Positions 26,262 to 35,651 of a stretch of DNA of 64,000 bases are shown piece by piece. The notes beneath the pieces were generated by a model, which had not been told where the DNA came from, did no database searches, and saw nothing but the letters and a program-made list of their open reading frames with translations. This DNA is from an uncultured Lachnospiraceae bacterium (GTDB lineage Bacteria > Bacillota > Clostridia > Lachnospirales > Lachnospiraceae): assembly GCA_910578795.1 (NCBI GenBank), contig CAJTSD010000008.1, forward strand, positions 1-64,000. Direction: 5' to 3'. A program made the translations under genes and the position numbers. Each line of letters begins with the position of its first letter. Within the stretch, counting starts at the first letter, position 1.

Positions 26262-29200
26262 TCACGGGTTTTGCAGTAAATACCGAACATTACATGCATC
26301 TACAGCCGTTGTGAATAAGTCATCAAGGATACCCGTATCTTTGATATTCTTTGTTGTAATGCTAAATCCTACTTTCTGACCGCCAATATAAGTCACGCCG
26401 TCACCATTTATTATAATAACTGCTTTTCCTTTGTTCCTGTTATTACCATACTGTATGGTCAACTGCCCCTGGTCAATCAGCTGTTTTACCTCTTCTGGTT
26501 CCAGTACCGTTTTTCTTTTACCCTGTTTGAACTCAATTAATACACCCGGTTCAATATCATCGCCGGTATACTCCAGTTTATTTGTCTTAAATGCCGAATC
26601 GCTCCAATTCTGATAAACGACTAATTTTGCCTTTGACAAATCATAAACATCCTCCGACGTCTTTTTGCAAACCTTGTACGAAGCGGTCAGCTCTGTTCCA
26701 CGGTAATTCCCTTTATCCTTTCCTGTAATCTTCATATAGACTGTCTGATATGTATCCTCATCGAAAAGATAAATCTTATTTCTGTTGCTGATTTCCTCCT
26801 CGAACGCCTCGTCCATATAATACTTCACCATAAATTCCGATGTTCTAATCTGAATGCCGTTTAAGGACACATACGGGACAGATTTGTAAACTCCCGGTTT
26901 ATGATAAACCTTATCGGCGGCTGCAACCGTTAATCCCGAGGTACTGTCATCAAGCGCACTTGGTCCAATTGTGAAAATTTCCGATATCGGGCTGCTGCCT
27001 TTATAATTTCCCATAAAAGAAACCTTAAGCTTAGCCGTTCCCAATCTCTTGTTTCCGTTGTACATCAGCCTGTAATCTTTTCCTTCCTCAAGCAGTATCT
27101 CATTGTAGAAAATCTTTGCATCTGCAATCGTAACGCCTGTATTCACATAAGGATACGGTTCATTGCTGATACCAGTGATCCTCATGCCATAAGTAACTGC
27201 CCTTGGTTTAATCGTATACGACTTTTTCACAGCGCCTGTATAATACCCAAGACCTACAACCGTGAAATTTACTTTTCCGGCATTTGTCGTATCTTTCTGA
27301 TATACGATCGTATAATCAATACCCTTTTTCAGGCTTTCACCATTTGTCTGTGTCTTGCTGATATCCTTTACGTCGTCCTGCCCAAGCTCAAAAATCTGAG
27401 GCTGTCCGTTATAAACATAACTCGGATCCTGAACGGAAACCTTAAACTTCTTCAAATCTTTTTTACCAATGATTTTTACAGTGTATTTCAGCTCTCCTTC
27501 AAAGTTTCCCTTGCCATAGATCACGATTTCGCTGTCATCGTCCTCTGGCTTACATTTATTCGTTTTAGAAATGCTAAAATCCTTTCCTGACAGCTTCACG
27601 CCCCCATAATACAACGCAGGGGATGCCTTTGTGTTTTCAACGACGAGCAGTTCTCCATCTTCTGTTACGCCGCTAATCTCCACAGCGCCCGCTCCCGTGC
27701 TGCCGTCACAAATATCTTTTTTCTCGATTTCAAAGGTTGCTGAAATACTCCCTGCCATGTTTCTTTTCGCTCTTACGATAATCTGCGGCTTCTTATTGCT
27801 TTTTGCATCTGTTGAAGCATTCACATTATTTTTGTACTGTACCGTATAATCCGTCCCCTCAACAAGCCGGCCACTGTTATTGTATACAAGGATTTCCGGT
27901 CTGATTGCACTGCCCGTATAAGTATAGGTTTCCTTGTTTTTCAGCACAACCCGCAATCCGCTGCCTTCCGGGATTTCCGGATTCTCTTCATTCAAAACGG
28001 TATATTCCAATGTTACAATCTCACTGTCAGTATATCCTTCTTTTACCGCAATTGCTTTGATTGTCGTATCCGTCTGAAGCACAATTGCATTTTCATAAGG
28101 AATACTCTGCCCAGTCGGATCCGTCTTGTCAAGCGTATAATAAAGCTTCGCGCCTTCCGTATCACATGTCAGCTCAATCTTTGTTCCTTTTTCCAGCTTT
28201 GAGCCAGTAGGATAATTTGCCTTCGGCTCACTGACCTTATTTCCTGCCGGCGGAACGTCCTCCTGCTTTACTTGATACACAAACGTTGCAGGTTCACTGA
28301 CTTTTCCGTCTAACTGTGCAATTGCCTTAATGACAAGGTCTTTTTCCAGCATGATTTCCGTTGTATACAATGTGCTCTCTGTCGTCGGGTCCGAACCGTC
28401 CGTCGTGTAGTAAATTTTTGCGCCAAGCTCCGCACCGAGGGAAATCTCCGTTCCCTTAGCATATTCTCCGGAAGGAGGACTCGCCACCGGCTGGCTGACA
28501 TTGGTCTCTTCTCCTGAAGAATCCCCTGCACCCGGCACATCCGTATCCTCCACGATGACGTAAAGAATATAATAATCTTTTTCCGCATAAATCGCATGCG
28601 ATCCTTTTTCAACGCTGAATGTATATTCTTTCGGTTCCTTTGTCAAATCCTGTGACTGTGAATCAAGCTGCAGTTTTCTATTTTCGTCTGACCCATAAGC
28701 CCCTACATATACTGTCGCCTTACCATTCGTTGTAAACCGTATTGCCTTCGGATCCGTCGGTGTTTTTGCAGATCCGCCAAACTGATAACGAATCGCATAT
28801 TCCGTGATGCCCGACTTATTTCCTTCCGGCATATTCAGCGTATTCTCTGTAATCCTAGCCTTGCCTTCTTTATTTCCAATTGTGAAATAATTATCAGTAC
28901 CATATCCGGTGTCTTCCGTCGGGAGCTTATGCAGCTTCTTCTCTTTCCCCTCTTTGTCTGTTTCCGTTTCATCCAACGTAAATCCAATCTTCTGCGGATT
29001 AAACTCAAACGTTTTTGCTCCCGGTGCCGTACTGCCGCCACCGGATGAAACCGTATACTGGAAGGTGCTGATTTCGCTCCTGAGCTCTCCCTTTATGGCA
29101 ATTGCTTTTATCGTAATCGTCCTGCTGATAATAATTGGTCCGGTATATAAAGTGCCGTTCTGTTGATCCGGATCATCCGGCTGTGTTCCGTCTGTCTTAT

Positions 29201-32200
29201 AGGTATAATAAATCTCTGCGTCCTGCGTGAGCGTCGAAATGGTAATCGGCGTTCCTTTTTCAATCGTCCCGTCATCTATCGAAGCCACGGGCGCGGCAAC
29301 ATATTTGTTCGGATCCACAAACGTATACGTCCGGGTCACAACAACGCTTTCCTTTTCCCCCTTTATGGCAATCGCCTTAACCGTTACACGTTCCCCCTCC
29401 GATCCCTCAAGAACGATCGGTGTTCCTGTATATCTCGTACTTCCCGCCGTCGGATTTGAATGATCTGTCGTATAATAAATCTCCGCGTCCTGCGTTGCAC
29501 AGGTCAGTGTAATAGGCGTTCCAATCGGTAAATTGCCAGAAGGAATGTCAAAGACCGGTTCCCGCACATCATCCGAATCATAAGTATCTTCTATATAAGC
29601 AATATAATAAATGTCCGCCTTATCTCCCTTTTCAATCGTATGTGCGCCTGCAGTATCAAAATAAACCTCAATAATTCCGTCTGCCGGATCCTGATTTACA
29701 CCGTCTATTTTTGTTTTTCCGGTCTTGCCACTTTCAGGAACCAATACAATAATCAGTGTTCCCGAAACTCCCGCACGGAAAGATACTTTTGTAGAACTTT
29801 CCATTTTTAACGCCTGTGTTAGTGTTAGCGAATTTCCGTTCGGATCTATATACTGAACCGTTGTCGGCTTACTTTGCTTATTGCCGCTAATGGTGAAAAA
29901 TTTGTCGCTTGTAAAACCGTCCGTCGTAAAATTATGTACATAGATGCCGCCTCCAGATATACCTGGTTTATCATCGCCGCCGCCCGGAGTGTCATCTCCG
30001 CCACCGCCGCCGGATCCTGATCCACCGCCGCTTCCGGAATCGCCTGATACACCTTTGATACCGCCAATATAAACAACACTTGACTGATAATTGACAACAT
30101 CCGCCTTCAATGCAGTATCGACCGCATAGCTTTGGTCATCACTGCTGATACTGTATCCCGGCTTCTTCTTAAAATCACCGCCGTTTAAGCGCCCTGCCTT
30201 CTTTGTAACAATATCTTTCACCTTGTCCGCGCTGTCAACAGATCCTGCTTTTACGCCCAAATCATAACCGGTATCAAAATTGTTATAGCTTGTACCGCCA
30301 TTAAGCGTTACATAGCTGCTTGGAACCTTTTCCTCCCTGCTCTCTGCAAGATACGCGTCAAACTCCCTCGCATTTGCTGGTGTTGAACCGTTTGCCTTAT
30401 TTGCATATACAAGACGCTGCGCGCCTTCAATTTTATTCGCATATGCCTTGATAATACCGCCCGGTTCCCCGGAGAATGTACCTTTCCCGTCACCGGACAA
30501 ATCACTTCCCTGCTGTGAAATCAGCATCGGATATTTACAGTTTCTGAAATAGTTTGCTTCTACAAACGCAGAGCTGCCTTTTGTCACACCAACACCATAT
30601 TTTGAATTGCCGTCAAAATAGTTGTTATATACATGAATCGAGCCAACTCGGATACGCGGGTGGCGCGAATCCGAGTGATCAAACCAGTTGTGGTGATAGG
30701 TCACCATAAACTCTTCGCTGTCACTCATTCCACAAAGAGAACACTTGCCCGAATCCCAAAAATGGTTATAGGATATGGTAACATAGGTTGACTTTCCTTT
30801 CACGTCAACGGAGCCGTCGCCCTTCGCCTGGTCGCTGTCCCCGCCGGTTGCGCCGTAGAAAATATCCAAATCATGCACCCAAATATTGCAGTTTGCCGTG
30901 TCAAGGGAAACGCCGTCATCCATAAACGCCATAATTGCAAAATTTCTAAGCTCTACATTCCCACAGTTCCGGATTAAGAACCCAAATCCATGAACCGTTG
31001 CATCCTCACCGATTCCCTCGATAGTAATATTCATTTCGTTATAGTTTGCTTTACCTTTAACCTGCAAACCTTCTGAGGTGGAAGAAATGCGATCCAAATC
31101 TGCCAACGCTACACGTCCGATAATTCGAATATCCAAAATATCTTTTTCTGTTCCGCTCTTTTGTTTGGCGTCCAAGATTGCCTGAATACCGGTAACCTCC
31201 ACTGCGGGCTTATTTGCGCCAGCCGTATGAAGCATCGCTTTACAGGTTTTTGCGGTTTCTTTTGTCACATAAATTACCTGTGCGCCATCCTTTAATTCTC
31301 CGTTGTCCTTATAAGCGCCGGAACCGGATTTGAACGGCGATTCGCTGGAAAACGCAAAACCGGAGCGGTCATAATTTGTCACCGTCATTGGTCCTACCAC
31401 TTTCTCCGCAAGCACCTGCACATTCTCGTCGTCGCCTTCTGTCTTTAGCTTGACTGCCTCAACCTTCAGATAGTAGCTGCTGCCAGCCTTAAGCCCGACG
31501 GCATCAACGCGCCAATAGTCCTTATATTCACGAATCAATGCATTGTCAACTCTTACATAGTCTCCGTCCTCTTTTGCTGCGATATATGCCTTATATCCGT
31601 CAGCGCCTTTATATGCTTCCCACTTCGCATATACGCCTTCTTCATAGCCTTGTGATTCCGTAATCTTCACGGTTCCCAGCTCCCTTGGCTGTGCCGGATT
31701 GACAACAACCGTATAGGGACTGAAGCTGCCCGCCTCAAACCAAAAGCCTGCATCCTCGGTATTCTGTGTGGTTACGGTTTCCTGCGTTATTTTTTCTGCT
31801 GCAATCTGCTCTGCATTATGGAGCACAAAAATCTCATTTTCTTCCGTTACATCAGTCAAAACATCAGTTCGAAAGCTTGAATACAACATCTTTATTTTAA
31901 GTCCTGCATTTTCCTGAAAGGTAACGGCATCTGCTGATGCATCGGTTTCCTCGTTTAAAATCAGGGAAATATTGTAATATTTGATATTGCTTTTGTCCAC
32001 ATCCGTAACAAGCGCTTCCGCCGCAGTCTTAATGCTGCTGTCAACTGCCGCAGCATCCATCTCCTGCGCCTTTACTGCGAGATCCGTAACTTGCAGGGTC
32101 TGTCCGCCTCTTGTCACTTCACTTATGTTTCCTACTGCTTCCATTGCTTTGATAATTGCTTTGGAATCCTCGTCAATTGTAATGGCAACGGCTGTCGGGT

Positions 32201-34814
32201 CGTAATCATACGTAAAAGTTGCAACCTCGCTTTTGCCTGATTTTGTTACCGCAATTGCCTTGATTGTTATTTTATTGTCATTAGACGCAAGATCTGCAGC
32301 CGCAAGCGGGGCTGTGTATTTTTTATTGACAGAATCTTCTTTTTTGACCGGGTCGTCGCCGTTGGTTGTATAGTAGATTTCTGCTCTGTCCACTTCTGTC
32401 TTTAATGTAATCTCACTTTTTCTGTTGAGCATTGTTCCGGAAACAGGATCTGCCGTGGGCATGTCGATTACCGGAACTTCGGGGGTTTCGGTTACTTCCA
32501 TGTAGGTGATGATTCCGCCGTCACCGTCTAATCCGATGTAATAAGTTCCCGCTTCTGCCAGGCTGAATTTCGCTGTTCCAATCGCTTTGCATGTCACACC
32601 ACTACTGGGATATGTTCCGACAACGCCTCCAATTTTACCTGTACCATCATCTTTTACTACTCTGATTTTTCTTGAAGTTGTACTTTTGGGGCTATAATAT
32701 ACAACAACACTGGCATTTTGAGTTGTTGTTGTAATTTTCACACAATTTAGCGGTGCATCTCCTATTTTTGAAGCCAGCGCTCCACCTGTTATACGAAGGC
32801 ATTGTGTCCGTCCGCCACCGATTGCCTCCATGACTTCATCCGACCAGGTCAGATTATCATAACAATTTACCACACTGGCGCCTGACCCTGTCGTTACAGA
32901 GCCGATTTCAACGATTGCCGCTTTTTTATCAGACGTACATACGACCGTAAAATAGTCCTTTGTACCATATTTTGTGTCGGTTGTTAAATCACCTGTTATT
33001 GCAAGTTCTTCCGGATCCAATATATAGGTCTTAGGCGCCGTTTCGTCCTCATCTTCAACAGGTACCGGATTGATAATGACTGTAAACGGATCTGCAACGC
33101 TGTCTATGTTAAAGAAAATTCCGTCTACGTCTTTTCTGATTTTTGCAATCTCTTCTGTTCCCTGCAAAACCGTAATTTCATTTTTTCTGCCTGCCTTTGA
33201 AGATGCAATCGCATAAAGCATCTTGATATCCAGTGTGCCTTCAAAAAGAGAAACCTGGTCGCCTGTGCTTTCCTGATTAACCAAAGACAACTGATATGAA
33301 AGAATTTCGCCTCCATCTTTCCTGATGCTTTCTGCTTTTTCCGTAATTGCCGCAGAAACAGAAGCGTTCTGCGCGCTTAATTTGATGTCAAACACTTCGG
33401 TATTGCTCTCATTTTTGAAGATAACATCGCCTTTGAGTTCTACGCTGCTGATGATATTTTTCGAATCATCCGCAACGGCAATTTTCGGTGTTTTGACGGT
33501 GTATTCGAAAATTGCAGGCAAGCTGTCTGTTTTACCGTCTGCTACGGCAATTGCATAAATCATTGTATCCTCATTGATGACAATCGGCTTGTTTTTATCA
33601 AAGAGAGTTCCGTTATCTTTTGTCAATTGCAGTGTTTCATCAAACGTATAATAAATAGAGGCATTTGCATCATTACTTTTTAAAATAACTTCTGTTCCTC
33701 TGACTACTGCCTTACTGTCATCCGGCTCTGCTGTGGGGGAATCTAACTGATTATCGCCCTTTTGCGCTGTGTATGTAAAACTTGCAACATCGCTGGCTGC
33801 GTAATTATCGCCTACTGCATATGCTTTAATTACGATTTCGTTATTTTCGTTCACCATACTGGGAGCCGCTTCAATCCCATTATTATATTCTTTTTTTGTG
33901 TCACTTGTTTTCGGATCACTTTCGTCTGTTGTGTAATAAATTGTGACATCTGATGTACCACAAGACAATGTGATTGTATCGCCTACCTTTACAGTTGCTC
34001 CATCGGCTGGAGTGGCTGTTGGTGTGGCTGCTTTGTCACCAGACTCTACTGCATATATTATATAAAATAAATTTGCGGTATTTGCCTTTGTAATTGTGTG
34101 TTCTCCTGCTATGAGCTCATTAGTAATAATTCCATCTCCTGATGCAGTATATTTTGTACCATCTATTTTTATAGTAGCCGCAGGTTCAACAAAAACCAAT
34201 GTCAAAGTTCCTTTACCTTCTGCGGTAAATTTAACATTAGTTGCACTCTCTAATTTCAAACATTGTGTCAAAGTTAAACCGTTATAACTAACAGTGCCTT
34301 TATTAGAAGCCAAATTTCCTGTAATTTGATAATAACTGCTGTCTGTACCATTTGCAGTAAAATTATGTACATGTTCCTCTGTCGCTTTATTATCTATCTC
34401 CGAAGATTCCTTCTCCTCCTCAGCTTCCTCCGTCTTCCCCGTCACCTGCACAGTACTTTCAGGCGCAGAAGTTTCCTCTTCCTCCTCTGCATCCGTTTCC
34501 TCTTCCACAGACGAAGCGTCCGTCTTCTCGTCCTGCGCATCTACCGTGCTCTCCAGAGTTGCCGTTTCCGTCTTCCCTTCCTGCTCGTCCACCATGCTCT
34601 TTTCAGGCACGGTATCCTGTTGTTCATCCTCTGCCGCATGCTCCGCAGCTGCCGCAATATCCTCTTCCTGTTCTGGCGCTTCCGCTGTGTATTCTTCCGG
34701 CATTTCATCCGCAACTACCACATCCGCGCTTCCCCACAAGTCAAACGGCAACAGCGTAAACGCCACTATAACCGCCAAAATACGGGCTATGACTTTTTTG
34801 TTTTTTCTTCCCAT
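26262..34814 (-). CDS. Giant modular secreted pectate lyase (PL1)
   Basis: About 2850 residues. Order: signal peptide (1-36), Glu-rich spacer (to about 148), a beta-rich module starting VHNF (about 150-255), two chitobiase-C-like modules, an FTVIINP module, a related carbohydrate-binding-like module (about 600-760), a third chitobiase-C-like module (about 780-870), a fibronectin-III-like domain (about 1042-1130), the PL1 lyase (about 1138-1560), a Gly-rich linker (about 1590-1620), a second VHNF module, chitobiase-C-like modules 4 to 7 and MBG/Ig-like repeats to the end. The lyase has GFGFLIRNCGNVELRNF, KGDGSVDVKG and RHPRIR with the catalytic Arg near 1386. It cleaves polygalacturonate by beta-elimination outside the cell. 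No LPxTG, SLH or dockerin signal is seen. The ATG at 34814 has AAAGGAG eight bases upstream. Confidence 0.9.
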   Translation of the reverse strand: MGRKNKKVIARILAVIVAFTLLPFDLWGSADVVVADEMPEEYTAEAPEQEEDIAAAAEHAAEDEQQDTVPEKSMVDEQEGKTETATLESTVDAQDEKTDASSVEEETDAEEEEETSAPESTVQVTGKTEEAEEEKESSEIDNKATEEHVHNFTANGTDSSYYQITGNLASNKGTVSYNGLTLTQCLKLESATNVKFTAEGKGTLTLVFVEPAATIKIDGTKYTASGDGIITNELIAGEHTITKANTANLFYIIYAVESGDKAATPTATPADGATVKVGDTITLSCGTSDVTIYYTTDESDPKTSDTKKEYNNGIEAAPSMVNENNEIVIKAYAVGDNYAASDVASFTYTAQKGDNQLDSPTAEPDDSKAVVRGTEVILKSNDANASIYYTFDETLQLTKDNGTLFDKNKPIVINEDTMIYAIAVADGKTDSLPAIFEYTVKTPKIAVADDSKNIISSVELKGDVIFKNESNTEVFDIKLSAQNASVSAAITEKAESIRKDGGEILSYQLSLVNQESTGDQVSLFEGTLDIKMLYAIASSKAGRKNEITVLQGTEEIAKIRKDVDGIFFNIDSVADPFTVIINPVPVEDEDETAPKTYILDPEELAITGDLTTDTKYGTKDYFTVVCTSDKKAAIVEIGSVTTGSGASVVNCYDNLTWSDEVMEAIGGGRTQCLRITGGALASKIGDAPLNCVKITTTTQNASVVVYYSPKSTTSRKIRVVKDDGTGKIGGVVGTYPSSGVTCKAIGTAKFSLAEAGTYYIGLDGDGGIITYMEVTETPEVPVIDMPTADPVSGTMLNRKSEITLKTEVDRAEIYYTTNGDDPVKKEDSVNKKYTAPLAAADLASNDNKITIKAIAVTKSGKSEVATFTYDYDPTAVAITIDEDSKAIIKAMEAVGNISEVTRGGQTLQVTDLAVKAQEMDAAAVDSSIKTAAEALVTDVDKSNIKYYNISLILNEETDASADAVTFQENAGLKIKMLYSSFRTDVLTDVTEENEIFVLHNAEQIAAEKITQETVTTQNTEDAGFWFEAGSFSPYTVVVNPAQPRELGTVKITESQGYEEGVYAKWEAYKGADGYKAYIAAKEDGDYVRVDNALIREYKDYWRVDAVGLKAGSSYYLKVEAVKLKTEGDDENVQVLAEKVVGPMTVTNYDRSGFAFSSESPFKSGSGAYKDNGELKDGAQVIYVTKETAKTCKAMLHTAGANKPAVEVTGIQAILDAKQKSGTEKDILDIRIIGRVALADLDRISSTSEGLQVKGKANYNEMNITIEGIGEDATVHGFGFLIRNCGNVELRNFAIMAFMDDGVSLDTANCNIWVHDLDIFYGATGGDSDQAKGDGSVDVKGKSTYVTISYNHFWDSGKCSLCGMSDSEEFMVTYHHNWFDHSDSRHPRIRVGSIHVYNNYFDGNSKYGVGVTKGSSAFVEANYFRNCKYPMLISQQGSDLSGDGKGTFSGEPGGIIKAYANKIEGAQRLVYANKANGSTPANAREFDAYLAESREEKVPSSYVTLNGGTSYNNFDTGYDLGVKAGSVDSADKVKDIVTKKAGRLNGGDFKKKPGYSISSDDQSYAVDTALKADVVNYQSSVVYIGGIKGVSGDSGSGGGSGSGGGGGDDTPGGGDDKPGISGGGIYVHNFTTDGFTSDKFFTISGNKQSKPTTVQYIDPNGNSLTLTQALKMESSTKVSFRAGVSGTLIIVLVPESGKTGKTKIDGVNQDPADGIIEVYFDTAGAHTIEKGDKADIYYIAYIEDTYDSDDVREPVFDIPSGNLPIGTPITLTCATQDAEIYYTTDHSNPTAGSTRYTGTPIVLEGSEGERVTVKAIAIKGEKESVVVTRTYTFVDPNKYVAAPVASIDDGTIEKGTPITISTLTQDAEIYYTYKTDGTQPDDPDQQNGTLYTGPIIISRTITIKAIAIKGELRSEISTFQYTVSSGGGSTAPGAKTFEFNPQKIGFTLDETETDKEGKEKKLHKLPTEDTGYGTDNYFTIGNKEGKARITENTLNMPEGNKSGITEYAIRYQFGGSAKTPTDPKAIRFTTNGKATVYVGAYGSDENRKLQLDSQSQDLTKEPKEYTFSVEKGSHAIYAEKDYYILYVIVEDTDVPGAGDSSGEETNVSQPVASPPSGEYAKGTEISLGAELGAKIYYTTDGSDPTTESTLYTTEIMLEKDLVIKAIAQLDGKVSEPATFVYQVKQEDVPPAGNKVSEPKANYPTGSKLEKGTKIELTCDTEGAKLYYTLDKTDPTGQSIPYENAIVLQTDTTIKAIAVKEGYTDSEIVTLEYTVLNEENPEIPEGSGLRVVLKNKETYTYTGSAIRPEILVYNNSGRLVEGTDYTVQYKNNVNASTDAKSNKKPQIIVRAKRNMAGSISATFEIEKKDICDGSTGAGAVEISGVTEDGELLVVENTKASPALYYGGVKLSGKDFSISKTNKCKPEDDDSEIVIYGKGNFEGELKYTVKIIGKKDLKKFKVSVQDPSYVYNGQPQIFELGQDDVKDISKTQTNGESLKKGIDYTIVYQKDTTNAGKVNFTVVGLGYYTGAVKKSYTIKPRAVTYGMRITGISNEPYPYVNTGVTIADAKIFYNEILLEEGKDYRLMYNGNKRLGTAKLKVSFMGNYKGSSPISEIFTIGPSALDDSTSGLTVAAADKVYHKPGVYKSVPYVSLNGIQIRTSEFMVKYYMDEAFEEEISNRNKIYLFDEDTYQTVYMKITGKDKGNYRGTELTASYKVCKKTSEDVYDLSKAKLVVYQNWSDSAFKTNKLEYTGDDIEPGVLIEFKQGKRKTVLEPEEVKQLIDQGQLTIQYGNNRNKGKAVIIINGDGVTYIGGQKVGFSITTKNIKDTGILDDLFTTAVDACNVRYLLQNP

Positions 34815-34986
34815 AGTTCGTACTCCTTTCCAATTGTGCATTTCGCCTTGTCACTTCACCGCACGCCTTTGCTCTTCGGCAAAATTCATGGCTGTTTTCA
34901 AGTTCTTTCACGCAGCAGGTCTGTGCCTACGTATTACCTGGCACAAACATTGTTATTACGCATATGATGCTAAAATAGGTGAAATT
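34815..34986 (-). ncRNA. Structured 5' leader of the pectate lyase gene
   Basis: From the predicted transcription start the leader is about 172 bases long, unusual for this window. It can form an H-type pseudoknot: TGTGCC/GGCACA (34940-34945 with 34922-34927) encloses AGGT (34936-34939), which pairs with ACCT (34917-34920). A second hairpin, TTTGC-CGAAGA-GCAAA, lies at 34868-34883. I compared it with c-di-GMP-I, c-di-AMP, TPP, cobalamin, fluoride and ZTP consensus motifs from memory and found no match. A cis-regulatory RNA is inferred, not shown. Confidence 0.4.
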
Positions 34987-34992
34987 ATACCC

Positions 34993-35021
34993 ATTATAAA
35001 TGATTTATTTTACATTTGCAA
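34993..35021 (-). promoter_or_regulatory. Promoter of the pectate lyase gene
   Basis: TTGCAA (35016-35021) and consensus TATAAT (34993-34998) on the minus strand with 17-base spacing. Transcription would start near 34986. Confidence 0.7.
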
Positions 35022-35070
35022 CTTATTTTTTGTATATTTTACCAAAAACATGATTGTTAAAAGAAAAACA

Positions 35071-35123
35071 AATTGTGCAACCTCACCACGGAATCTTATT
35101 TTCCAACGGCAATTTGCACAATT
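35071..35123 (-). terminator. Terminator-like inverted repeat after mazF
   Basis: AATTGTGCAA (35071-35080) and TTGCACAATT (35114-35123) are perfect inverted arms separated by 33 bases, which hold an inner GGAA/TTCC stem. On the minus strand the stem is followed by a T-rich stretch (TTTGTTTTTCTTTT). It lies between the mazF stop and the pectate lyase promoter. The rest of the 35022-35197 gap is AT-rich and shows nothing else. Confidence 0.5.
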
Positions 35124-35197
35124 CTCATTTACCTTATTCCATCTTTTTCTCTTAAAATCTTTTCCTCGTATCAAAACCAAATTATGCTTCCCAAACC

Positions 35198-35533
35198 TTA
35201 TGTATCGAGCTCAAGGCTGATTTGTAAGGCTCTGTTGACCCTCTGCATAACCGGTCTGTCAAGATGGCACACCTTATCCTTTAAGCGTTTTTTGTCTATC
35301 GTACGAAGCTGTTCCAACAAAATAACGGAGTCCTTCACCATATCTCCCGCATTAATCTCTATATGTGTCGGCAGATTCGCCTTATTCATCTTTGAAGTAA
35401 TTGCCGCGCAGATGACGGTCGGGCTGTGCCTGTTTCCCACGTCATTCTGAATAATCAATACAGGTCTGACGCCGCCCTGCTCGGAGCCTACAACCGGTCT
35501 TAAATCTGCGTAATAAATATCTCCTCTTTTCAT
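35198..35533 (-). CDS. mazF: MazF/PemK-type endoribonuclease toxin
   Basis: A 111-residue mRNA interferase of the MazF/NdoA family. The start motif MKRGDIYYADL, then GSEQGGVRPVLIIQND with the catalytic Arg, and AITSK with the catalytic Thr are intact. It cuts mRNA at short sequences and halts growth. The ATG at 35533 has AGGTG six bases upstream; a longer frame to 35578 lacks a site. Upstream on the same strand is alr, as in Bacillus (alr-ndoAI-ndoA), but only 118 bases separate it from alr and no antitoxin gene fits there. Confidence 0.93.
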   Translation of the reverse strand: MKRGDIYYADLRPVVGSEQGGVRPVLIIQNDVGNRHSPTVICAAITSKMNKANLPTHIEINAGDMVKDSVILLEQLRTIDKKRLKDKVCHLDRPVMQRVNRALQISLELDT

Positions 35534-35651
35534 ACCATACACCTCTATGCAAAATCCATTCTTGTGTCTTTTGACCACAATCCTATTTTTGCCTGTCTGA
35601 AATGGATTTATACAATTGATGTAAAGTTTGCTGTAAAATAAAAATTATTTC

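Noticed and set aside
34842..34980. A known cyclic-di-GMP riboswitch in the pectate lyase leader
   Set aside because: The conserved GGGACGCAAAGCC block and the other class I or II signatures are absent, so I kept it only as an unclassified structured leader.
35071..35123. Operator made of AATTGTGCAA repeats
   Set aside because: The arms are followed by a T-rich tail just after mazF, which fits a terminator better; the third copy of AATTGTGCA near 34832 is likely chance.
34326..35220. Long plus-strand open frames opposite the N-terminus of the pectate lyase
   Set aside because: They are antisense to the Glu-rich, low-complexity spacer, have no ribosome site and give Phe/Leu/Arg- or Ser-rich sequence without any family pattern.
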